A stretch of DNA of 64,000 nt from Nemertoderma westbladi (lineage: Eukaryota; Xenacoelomorpha; Nemertodermatida; Nemertodermatidae), in NCBI GenBank assembly GCA_032718475.1, contig JAUCBJ010000368.1, positions 1 to 64,000 on the forward strand, given 5' to 3'. The translations under genes and the position numbers were made by a program. Positions within the stretch are counted from its first letter, which is position 1; the number at the start of each line of letters is the position of its first letter. A model generated the notes under the pieces. That model was not told where the DNA came from and ran no database searches. It was given only the letters and a program-made list of their open reading frames with translations. This document shows positions 30,236 to 40,300 of this stretch, in pieces.

Positions 30236-31045
30236 TAGTTACCTTTTAATGAATATTACAAAGATAACATACAAAACTCTGTACTATCGAACGGAGAGAA
30301 ACTACGATTCCTCATTGAGTGTTTGGAAAGTCCTCCCAAGTTAACGGCGTTAAAGTTTATTGGACATTCTGACGGATTAAGACAAGTCTGGGAAGCACTT
30401 AACATCAGGTATGGTAATAGGACTAACATAGCTAGATATCTGTATGCGAAATTAGTAGTGCCCAGGAAGTTTCCTAGCAACAGGATTATAGAGTTTTCTG
30501 ATAAGATTCAGAAGATCTGTAGACATTTAGATTGGTTAGATAAATCTGAAGAGGTGTACCAAAGTTCAATGGTAGTCGGAGCTGTAGCTGCGTCCTTGCC
30601 CAAGGGCGACATAGGCACCCGTTGGGACCAAAAGGTTTTGTACTTTGAGGACCAACATCAGAGAGATCCAACCATGGCGGACCTTATGTCGTTCTTAAAC
30701 GGAGAGGTAAGATTACAGCTAATAAAACAGTCTAGAGAGAAGACTCCGGAAACCAAGGTAAGTGAAAAACCTGTTACTAGGAGAAAGATAACACCAGTGT
30801 GTTATACCGATTATGAGAGTCCAACTTCTTATGACAAAGATAGTGGCAAGGACACCGAAAGAACTTATTATACGAGTAAAGGTAAGGACATAAGTATACC
30901 CAAGGTTCGAAATATTAACAAGGGAGAACAACTTAAAACTCCCCCTATGTCTCCCAAGAGAATTCCTGGTAGGAAGTCCGAAGAAAGAGCTAATGTACAA
31001 AACACCATGCAAACTAAGGTAAGTGTATTGTGTATTGTATAAGCT
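30190..31045 (+). pseudogene. BEL/Pao gag (DUF1759-type)
   Basis: Reads through FNEYYKDNIQNSVLSNGEKL, FLIECLESPPKL, GLRQVWEALNIRYGN and LVVPRKFPSNRIIEFSDKIQ. This matches the DUF1759 pattern of BEL/Pao gags (capsid). A stop after NGDEMK at about 30236 breaks the frame; 30323-31042 is open. A Lys/Ser-rich linker follows, leading to the zinc knuckle. Confidence 0.85.
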
Positions 31046-31054
31046 AAGTGTGTA

Positions 31055-31420
31055 TTGTGCGAAGGGCCCCATTGCTTGAGTGGGTGTGAGGAATTCTTAA
31101 AGAAAGAATTGAAAGACAGACGTAGTGTCACTTGGGATAAAAGGTTATGTTACAATTGCCTCAGGAGAGGACATCAAAGAGAAACCTGTGACTCAGACAT
31201 GAGGTGTGCGGAGCGAAACATTATATCCTACTGCACACCGAGTTCAATAAGGTAAGTGAACCAGAACTGCATGTACAGTTCAATGATGTGAATGACACGG
31301 ACCAGAGTTTGGAGATGGAAGGATTCTATACGGATGAGTTTTCTGATGAAAATGAGTCCTGTTATATGATCAACACAGCCGTATATCGAGCCCTTAATTA
31401 TGAGGCAGCGACTGATTGAG
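31055..31420 (+). pseudogene. BEL/Pao zinc-knuckle segment
   Basis: CYNCLRRGHQRETC is a CCHC zinc knuckle of the nucleocapsid type, followed by a second Cys and RCGAKHYILLHTEF (the usual C..KHH.LLH motif of BEL elements). The two parts lie in different frames, with a shift near 31205. An acidic linker follows up to 31419. Confidence 0.85.
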
Positions 31421-31429
31421 AGGAATCCC

Positions 31430-31887
31430 AACTACCCATTCCGGATCGACAGCCCTCATGGAAGGTTTCACAACCATCTGTCGGCATCAAAGAGTTCCCA
31501 GTGGTGCAGCTTAGAGTACATGGACAAGGTAAGAGCCTTATTGTAAATGCCCTCCTTGATTCAGGTAGTACAGGCACCTTCATTGATAAAGATCTGGCCG
31601 AAGATATATTCGCTGGTCAACAAAGAATCCAAACCAAACTGAATCTTTCCGGGATTATGCAGGTATGGAAATCTACTGTATCCATGGATTTCTACATAGG
31701 ATCATTGTTGACTCCCCAGGACAAATCAGGCAAGGACAGTATAAGGTCAGTTAAAATGGTGGCAATAAAGAACTTTGCTGCTAGTCAAGTAGAGCCTTAT
31801 AACTGGGACGAGGACAACTTTGCCCAGCAATACAAAGTCCCCAGATTTAGAATAGATTACCCAGGGGTACAAATACTGCTCAGTTAG
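31430..31887 (+). pseudogene. BEL/Pao aspartic protease
   Basis: NALLDSGSTGTFIDKDLAE carries the catalytic D-S/T-G type triad of retroviral-like proteases (here DSGS). A stop at about 31888 is followed by a frame-disrupted linker (31888-32297) before the RT. Confidence 0.85.
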
Positions 31888-32297
31888 AATGCGCATGAAG
31901 CGCTAGAAACCATTGAGAAACGGCCTGCTCGATCGCTACCATTGCAAACTTATGCGGGAAGAACTAGAGTAGGTTGGTATTCCACTGGACCTTCCCGCAG
32001 GACTTTAAAAGAAAGGTTAGAAAGTGAGCAAGTCCATCAGGTAAGAGAGTGTGTAAGACGTGAAAGACGAGGACATCATAGCTGAGGGAACTTCATACTC
32101 CTCAGAAAATGACGATATCCAGACCCTTTACGAAAGAGGATAACACCATTGAACTCCTCACAGAGAATCAAACTTGGACCAATCAATTAAATTTGTGTAA
32201 TCTCATATGTCAAAATAATGAACTATCGACTTATAGCGACGACGAACTTAATGAGGTAGTAGAGCGATATAACAATTAGTTATGTGATGAACACGCA

Positions 32298-33150
32298 GTG
32301 CCATTCTTTACCCAGGAAGCTGTAGAGCCTAATTCCTACGATAAAGCATTATCAGTCGAGGAAGAGAGGGCTAAACAAATCCAGGTAACGACTACTCGTT
32401 ATATAAAGGAGGAGGGTCGTTACGAGATTGGTCTGCCTTTTAGGCGGAGAGAACCCAGCTTTATTAATAACCGACCTTTAGCCATCAAAAGAATCGAACA
32501 ACTGCATCGGTGTTTCCCATCTAACGATCAAGCCAAAGAGATGTATAAGACGCAATTAAAGAAATTTATCGATAAAGGATACACGGAGCGAGTTCCGGAG
32601 GAAACACCCATAATGGAAAGAACGTATTAATTGATACATCATTAAATTCCTAAGCCCGGTAAACCAAATGAAGTCTGGGTAGTATTCGACGGCTCCGCCC
32701 TTTATATGGGACAATCCCTAAATTCGGAACTGTTGCCGGGACACAACTTACTCCAATCTTTATTGGGAATAATATTACGACTCCAGCAATATTCTATCGC
32801 CTTCATGTTTCTACAAGCTAAAGCGTCTCCTAGGGATCGAGATAGCCTACAATTTCTGTGGTGGCCTGAAGGAAACCCCAACTGAGAACTGGTGGAATAC
32901 TGGATGACGATCCAGGCTTTCGGGATCATATCTAGCCCCTCGAACGCTTGTTCGGTAGTGCGCACCCCTGCCGCCGATAATAGAAACGCCTTCTCTAAAG
33001 CGGTTATCGACAACATCAAACGGGATATTTACATGGATGATAACCTATAGTCCCTCCCATCGGTGGAAGAAGCAATCGATGTTGCCAAGGGAACGGTAGA
33101 GTGCCTACAACGAGGTGGATTTTGCCTAACCAAATTGACTAGTAACTCTC
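32298..33150 (+). pseudogene. BEL/Pao reverse transcriptase, N-terminal half
   Basis: IGLPFRRREPSFINNRPLAI is the typical pre-RT segment. Then, after a stop near 32628, VWVVFDGSALYMGQSLN, LLPGHNLLQSLLGIILR and the catalytic box YMDDNL are recognisable in shifted frames with internal stops (32885, 33049). Confidence 0.85.
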
Positions 33151-33948
33151 GTGAGTTCCTGGAATCGATCCCAGTGGAAGACCGAGGTATTAATGATCTT
33201 GACCTCATTAAGGGACCTCCCCAAAACTAAAACCCTTGGACTGAAATGGGACACGGAGAGAGACATTTTATTCTTCCAACTGAAGCAACGTAAAAACCCT
33301 GTTCAAACTAAACGGATTTGCCTGAGTATTCTGAGCACTTATTTCGACCCATTGGGATTCATTAGTCCTATAATCCTAGTTGCTCGGAGCCTGGTGCAAC
33401 AAATGTGGCTTGAAAACCACTCTTGGGATGATCCACTCCAGGGAGAACTGCTAAAGAAGTGGATGAAGTGGGAGGATTCTTTACCATTTATCGAGAACTT
33501 TAAGATTTCCCGCTCATATTTCGGTCACGTTCTCCCCACATATTCCTATCAACTCCATGTTTTTGGAGATGCCAGCGATATCAGAATAGGTATAGTAGCC
33601 TACCTTAGGGTTGAAACTCCCGATGGAATTAAAGTTTCATTAGCCGCCTCCATAGCCCTAATAAACAACAAACTGCGAGTTCCTAGAGCGGAGTTGAAAG
33701 CGGCACTATACGCTACAGCCATCAGTCGGAATGTAACAGAACAGATCGAATATCCACTAGAGAAAACTGTTTATTGGACTGATGCATTACTCATTCTGGA
33801 ATATATCACAAATGAAGCTTGTCAGTTCAGCGTCTTTGTTACCAACCGAGTAGCTATTATACTCAGTCGCACTAATATAGATCAATGGAGACTTTGCCCC
33901 GGGACGATTAACCCAGCCGACATTGCCTCCAAAGGAGCAACTCCTTAA
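33151..33948 (+). pseudogene. BEL/Pao RT connection and RNase H
   Basis: The open frame carries TLGLKWDTERDILFFQ, STYFDPLGFISPIILVARSL, then RNase H elements HVFGDASDIRIGIVAYL, LRVPRAELKAALYA, VYWTDALLILEYI and INPADIASKGA. The residues expected for RNase H (Asp in FGDAS, Glu in RAELKA, Asp in WTDA) are present. This is the least damaged part of pol. Confidence 0.9.
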
Positions 33949-34090
33949 GAACTGATTGACACCCCAAACTGGTTAAGCGGCCACGACTTCCTAAGTAAAG
34001 AAGAGGAGGAATGGCCCCCTCATCTCACCACAGCGGAGATCAGACAAGCCAAGTAAATCCAAACTGTTCAAGCCATCGATTGATCTGTCT

Positions 34091-35344
34091 GTGCTACATA
34101 CCGCCAGTGATGCCATTGTGGATCCTAATCAACCAAAATCCATAGACGTTACTCTACTCCCAAATACATCCGTCGTTGAAATAAGGGAAAGAGATTGTAA
34201 ATCTGGAACACCAGACATCTCAAAGGGACTCCCTCCTCTCATCCAGAGAGTGATGGCTCATTATAGCTCCTGGAATTGGCTTTGTAAAGCCATTGTGTAT
34301 TTAAAGCGATGTTTCCATCATCACTATTCCAGGACGAAGATCGCTAATGACGCTACTTCGGAAGTAGCTGAAAGGGTCCACGCTACCAAAGACCTTCCCA
34401 CTTATTGGCTACCTAATAAGTTCCTAACCGATAAGATCAGTTACCAAGAACATGATGATACCAACAAGCAGATACTGAGACTCCTGCAATGTTATGAGAA
34501 TTCCAAAAAGTATTTCCTGTTGTTGAGAAATCTACAGATGCGCTTAAGGGATTCTTTTTCTAGCACAATGATAGATGGGCTAATACGTGTCGGAGGGAGA
34601 TTAACCAATGCTCCATTGTCCTTTGACACTAAGTTTCCCATACTAATTAGAAATCTTGAAATACAAATCAAGATGATTGTAAATGTACACAGTAAGCTTT
34701 ATCATGCTGGTAGAGAACGAGTTCTTAGCGAAATACGAACTCGCTATTATTTCCATAAGCCCCGTAGATCTCTAAACCAAGTTCTTAGGAACTGTATACC
34801 ATGTAGGAAAGTATTTAGTAGGCCTTTAACACAGCGGGAGGCAGAATTACCTAGGGAAAGAGTACGCTGTTATGAACCACCCTTTACCAATACCAGTGTG
34901 GATTTATTTTGCCCTATTGAAGTGTATCGCGCTAGGACTATAGTCAAGCGATGGTGCGTCATCTTTCTTTGTATGACTTGTAGAGCGATCCATCTTGATA
35001 TGGTGAATGATCTATCTACCAACAGCTTCATACTGAGTTTACGCCGATAAATCGCTCATTTTGGGACTAGCAGCACTATGAGATCTGACAAAGGTACTAA
35101 TTTCATTGGAGCCAACAACGAGATCAAAGCTTACGTAAACGATTGGAACCAAAGACAGGTGGACGATCAGCTGAGAGTAACAGCATCTAGCTGGACCTTC
35201 AACGCCGCCGATGCCCCTTGGTGGAGAGGATGTTGGGAAAGACTCATACGTAGCGTGAAGACCGCATTTCACTTTGTAGTGCCGTGTCGCGCGTATCTCA
35301 CTGATGAACTCTTGTGGACGCTAATGGAGGAAATAGCCGCTTAA
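34091..35344 (+). pseudogene. BEL/Pao integrase
   Basis: An HHCC zinc-binding domain (VHSKLYHAGRERVL, NCIPCRKV) is followed by the catalytic core: first Asp in NTSVDLF, a conserved RAIHLDMVNDLSTNSF, second Asp in RSDKGTNFIGAN, and Glu in WWRGCWERLIRSVK. A TAA at 35047 splits the core between strand and second Asp. A further stop follows at 35342. Confidence 0.92.
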
Positions 35345-35399
35345 CTCAACGAGAGACCGCTTATGCCAGTCTCATCGAGTCCGGACTCCCTAGAAGCGC

Positions 35400-35899
35400 T
35401 AACACCCTCGCATTTCCTACTAAAGAAACCTGTAGCCATGCTCCCGCAGTAGGAAATAACAGACGGAGATGAATACTGCCTACAAACTTGGCAACTTATG
35501 CAGTTATTATCACGTCGTTTTGCTGACCATTTTGAAAAATATTATCTTCCTACGCTGCAGCTTCGTACAAAGTGGTTTGCGCAGCAAGAAAATGTCAGCG
35601 CCAGTGACATGGTCCTCATTGTGGAATCCGATCTTCCTAGTAAGAGGTGGCAGACAGGTCGTATCATCGAGACTCATATATCCGATGATGGTTTAGTGAG
35701 ATCGGTGGAACTCGTAGTCATGCGACGTAACTACAAGAAACCCAGAATCGTTTTTGAAACTCAGCAACTTAATCGCCCAGTTGGTCGTTTATATTTATTG
35801 GAAAGAGACCGAGAGTTGTCTGGCAACTACGGAAAACAAGAAACTCTTCCTATGACTACCTCCCTAATCCAACCAACATCTAGGGACTCCACAACGTAA
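35400..35899 (+). pseudogene. BEL/Pao C-terminal domain (DUF5641-type)
   Basis: FEKYYLPTLQLRTKWFAQQ, SDMVLIVESDLPSKRWQTGR and VRSVELVVMRRNYKKP follow the pattern of the domain after BEL/Pao integrases. The stop at 35897-35899 is followed within 10 bases by a purine-rich tract (ggagtggg), the likely polypurine tract. Confidence 0.85.
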
Positions 35900-35915
35900 C
35901 CGCGATTGGAGTGGG

Positions 35916-36925
35916 TTTATTTGTTTTATTTTATATTTATGTACGCATTATTATGTAATTTATATTATTATGATCGTTTTATTTAATTTTATTTAGTAGA
36001 ATAATATTTTAGACGATTATTCAGTAGATTAGTGCAATATATTTCGTATTTTATTACTTAAGTACTTAGTATAATATATTTCGTTAACGGTGAGAAATTA
36101 TTTCATTTCCTCTTTCCTTACTGTCCGTATTCTATTATAAATACGTGACTACAGTAAGATGAAATGTGATGATGATGATGATGTGAAATGTACTTATTGA
36201 AGAACAATCTATACCGCTCCTACGATACTTGGTATTATTGGTAAAGTAGAGTATTAGGAATGCAAAGTTCAGATCCTCGTGTCTTGGCTAAACCAAGCTC
36301 TTGGTAGACCTTGGAAATGACTTGCCTCTTCTCACTGACATTGCTTCTTGCAATATTGCTCTCGTACAGTTTTTTAAATAATACATATAGTAGAAAGATG
36401 TCCATTTAACAGTAGCGCTGTTAAAGTAAATCTGTTAAAATCTTCGACCAATAAATAAATCTGTTAAACCCTTTAACCATCTGAAATTCTAGTCGATTAA
36501 GATATCGCGGCACCCACCACAAAATTCCCACAAAATTCTAGAATCAGTGGTTAACATCCCCAGGCATGTTCTGGAATAAATTGGTGCCCATCCTAATATT
36601 AACTATTTGTTAAATATTCACAACGTTTGTTATAACAAATGTTAAAATAAAAGAAAAAGGAAAAATCTGTTAAACCCTTAGATCCTCTAAAATTTTAGTC
36701 AATTAAGATATCGCAGCACTTACCGATATCTTTAAAATATGGAATCTGAAATAAAGGATTAGCGTCCCCAGACATGTTCTGGAATAAAACTGGGTCTATT
36801 CTAATATTAAATAAATAATAAAATCTAGGGAATAAATTTTAAATTCATATCCTCTCATGAATTAAATAAATTGTCATTTTATACAATTTATTAACATTCC
36901 CAAAATTCCGTCAATTAATAGATCA
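35916..36925 (+). mobile_element. BEL/Pao LTR, copy 1
   Basis: Matches 52709-53500 downstream of the second integrase copy. It begins right after ggagtggg and ends in tagatca, followed by tgggagcggagatcc, a primer-binding-site-like sequence. The shared core at 36250-36365 (cagatcctcgtgtc, accttgg, cttgcctcttctcactgaca) is best conserved. A segment of about 230 bp (ctgttaaaccctt ... catgttctggaataaa) is present twice here (36440-36585, 36668-36800) but once in copy 2. LTR status is inferred from the flanking tract and PBS-like sequence. Confidence 0.7.
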
Positions 36926-37380
36926 TGGGAGCGGAGATCCACCCTCAGATGACAGATCCTCCTGAGTTGTACTCATTGTTCAAAGATCTGGTGTTACCCG
37001 AACAATTAGTCGGTGGCCCTCCGGTTGTGGGCTCTTTGGATATTCGCCCATCCTACCTAGCTGGATTGGGACGCGGACATCTAATATCTCCATTCAACCC
37101 GTATAATCGTCCCGGTTTGACTCCGATACAACCTGTCACCGAGGTGGAGGAAAGTGTTATACGGAACGCACTGGATGCGATTCGGCAAAAGATCAGAAAG
37201 GGAACCTATGATTGTTTAGACAAACGTAGATTGCAGCAACAAGTCCAAGCAGTAAAAGAATTAGCTTTACCTCAGTTCGATCGAGAAATCGAGAATCTAG
37301 AAGGAGATATTGAGAAACGGATTGTGAAATGGATAGTGAGTGCCTACTCTAGTAAAACGGAAAATGAGTGCCTACTGTAG
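36925..37380 (+). CDS. Unrecognised 151-aa ORF ending in the satellite
   Basis: The ATG overlaps the PBS-like sequence after the LTR. The protein is soluble-looking: a Pro/Leu-rich first half (PPELYSLFKDL, SLDIRPSYLAGLG, FNPYNRPG), then a charged helical half (NALDAIRQKIRKG, LQQQVQAVKELALP, REIENLEGDIEKR). The final 20 residues (VKWIVSAYSSKT...) are encoded by the first 28-bp satellite units. I do not recognise it. Its position suggests the start of a gag-like frame of a retroelement whose LTR is at 35916, later interrupted by satellite growth. It shows no similarity to the gag at 27762. Confidence 0.5.
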   Translation: MGAEIHPQMTDPPELYSLFKDLVLPEQLVGGPPVVGSLDIRPSYLAGLGRGHLISPFNPYNRPGLTPIQPVTEVEESVIRNALDAIRQKIRKGTYDCLDKRRLQQQVQAVKELALPQFDREIENLEGDIEKRIVKWIVSAYSSKTENECLL

Positions 37381-40300
37381 TAAAGCGGATAATGAGTGCC
37401 TAGTGTAGTAAAACGGACAGTGAGTGCCTAGTGTATTAAAACGGATAGTGAGTTCCTCCTGTAGTAAAACGGACAGTGAGTGCCTAGTGTAGTAAAACTG
37501 ATAGTGAGTTCCTACTGTAGTAAAACGGATAGTGAGTTCCTACTGTAGTAAAACGGATAGTGAGTTCCTCCTGTAGTAAAACTGATAGTGAGTTCCTACT
37601 GTAGTAAAACGGATAGTGAGTGCCTACTGTAGTAAAACTGATAGTGAGTTCCTACTGTAGTAAAACGGACAGTGAGTGCCTAGTGTATTAAAACGGATAG
37701 TGAGTTCCTCCTGTAGTAAAACGGACAGTGAGTGCCTACTGTAGTAAAGCGGATAATGAGTGCCTAGTGTAGTAAAACGGACAGTGAGTGCCTAGTGTAT
37801 TAAAACGGATAGTGAGTTCCTCCTGTAGTAAAACGGATAGTGAGTGCCTACTGTAGTAAAACGGATAGTGAGTGCCTACTGTAGTAAAGCGGATAATGAG
37901 TGCCTAGTGTAGTAAAACGGACAGTGAGTGCCTAGTGTATTAAAACGGATAGTGAGTTCCTCCTGTAGTAAAACGGACAGTGAGTGCCTAGTGTAGTAAA
38001 ACTGATAGTGAGTTCCTACTGTAGTAAAACGGATAGTGAGTTCCTACTGTAGTAAAACGGATAGTGAGTTCCTACTGTAGTAAAACTGATAGTGAGTTCC
38101 TACTGTAGTAAAACGGACAGTGAGTGCCTAGTGTATTAAAACGGATAGTGAGTTCCTCCTGTAGTAAAACGGACAGTGAGTGCCTACTGTAGTAAAGCGG
38201 ATAATGAGTGCCTAGTGTAGTAAAACGGACAGTGAGTGCCTAGTGTATTAAAACGGATAGTGAGTACCTCCTGTAGTAAAACGGACAGTGAGTGCCTAGT
38301 GTAGTAAAACTGGTAGTGAGTTCCTACTGTAGTAAAACTGGTAGTGAGTTCCTACTGTAGTAAAACGGATAGTGAGTTCCTACTGTAGTAAAACTGATAG
38401 TGAGTTCCTACTGTAGTAAAACGGATAGTGAGTGCCTAGTGTATTAAAACGGATAGTGAGTTCCTACTGTAGTAAAACTGATAGTGAGTTCCTACTGTAG
38501 TAAAACGGATAGTGAGTGCCTAGTGTATTAAAACGGATAGTGAGTTCCTCCTGTAGTAAAACGGATAGTGAGTGCCTACTGTAGTAAAACGGATAGTGAG
38601 TTCCTACTGTAGTAAAACTGATAGTGAGTGCCTAGGGTAGTAAAACGGATAGTGAGTTCCTCCTGTAGTAAAACGGACAGTGAGTGCCTAGTGTAGTAAA
38701 ACTGATAGTGAGTTCCTACTGTAGTAAAACGGACAGTGAGTGCCTAGTGTATTAAAACGGATAGTGAGTTCCTCCTGTAGTAAAACGGACAGTGAGTGCC
38801 TAGTGTATTAAAACGGATAGTGAGTTCCTCCTGTAGTAAAACGGACAGTGAGTGCCTAGTGTAGTAAAACTGATAGTGAGTTCCTACTGTAGTAAAACGG
38901 ACAGTGAGTGCCTAGTGTATTAAAACGGATAGTGAGTTCCTCCTGTAGTAAAACGGACAGAGAGTGCCTAGTGTATTAAAACGGATAGTGAGTTCCTCCT
39001 GTAGTAAAACTGATAGTGAGTTCCTACTGTAGTAAAACGGACAGTGAGTGCCTAGTGTATTAAAACGGATAGTGAGTGCCTACTGTAGTAAAACGGACAG
39101 TGAGTGCCTAGTGTATTAAAACGGATAGTGAGTTCCTCCTGTAGTAAAACGGACAGTGAGTGCCTAGTGTAGTAAAACTGATAGTGAGTTCCTACTGTAG
39201 TAAAACGGACAGTGAGTGCCTAGTGTATTAAAACGGATAGTGAGTTCCTCCTGTAGTAAAACGGACAGAGAGTGCCTAGTGTATTAAAACGGATAGTGAG
39301 TTCCTCCTGTAGTAAAACGGACAGTGAGTGCCTACTGTAGTAAAACGGATAGTGAGTTCCTCCTGTAGTAAAGCGGATAATGAGTGCCTAGTGTAGTAAA
39401 ACGGACAGTGAGTGCCTAGTGTATTAAAACGGATAGTGAGTTCCTCCTGTAGTAAAACGGACAGTGAGTGCCTAGTGTAGTAAAACTGATAGTGAGTTCC
39501 TACTGTAGTAAAACGGACAGTGAGTGCCTAGTGTATTAAAACGGATAGTGAGTTCCTCCTGTAGTAAAACGGACAGTGAGTGCCTACTGTAGTAAAACTG
39601 ATAGTGAGTTCCTCCTGTAGTAAAACTGATAGTGAGTTCCTCCTGTAGTAAAACGGATAGTGAGTTCCTCCTGCAGTAAAGCGGATAATGAGTGCCTAGT
39701 GTAGTAAAACGGACAGTGAGTGCCTAGTGTATTAAAACGGATAGTGAGTTCCTCCTGTAGTAAAACGGACAGTGAGTGCCTAGTGTAGTAAAACTGATAG
39801 TGAGTTCCTACTGTAGTAAAACGGACAGTGAGTGCCTAGTGTAGTAAAACTGATAGTGAGTTCCTACTGTAGTAAAACGGACAGTGAGTGCCTAGTGTAG
39901 TAAAACTGATAGTGAGTTCCTACTGTAGTAAAACGGATAGTGAGTTCCTCCTGCAGTAAAGCGGATAATGAGTGCCTAGTGTAGTAAAACGGACAGTGAG
40001 TGCCTAGTGTATTAAAACGGATAGTGAGTTCCTCCTGTAGTAAAACGGACAGTGAGTGCCTAGTGTAGTAAAACTGATAGTGAGTTCCTACTGTAGTAAA
40101 ACGGACAGTGAGTGCCTAGTGTAGTAAAACTGATAGTGAGTTCCTACTGTAGTAAAACGGACAGTGAGTGCCTAGTGTAGTAAAACTGATAGTGAGTTCC
40201 TACTGTAGTAAAACGGATAGTGAGTGCCTAGTGTAGTAAAACTGATAGTGAGTGCCTACTGTAGTAAAACTGATAGTGAGTTCCTACTGTAGTAAAACGG

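Larger units (their letters stand above)
27762..36925 (+). mobile_element. BEL/Pao LTR retrotransposon, decayed
   Basis: Gag, zinc knuckle, protease, RT, RNase H, integrase and 3' LTR occur in the BEL/Pao order over 9.2 kb. At least ten frameshifts or stops make it inactive. The diagnostic parts are the DUF1759-type gag, the A17-type protease/RT arrangement and the DUF5641-type C-terminus after integrase. The 5' LTR was not found. A second partial copy lies at 51635-53500. Confidence 0.92.

Noticed and set aside
30256-31131. Minus-strand ORFs opposite the BEL gag
   Set aside because: Shadows; the plus strand carries recognisable gag and zinc-knuckle motifs.
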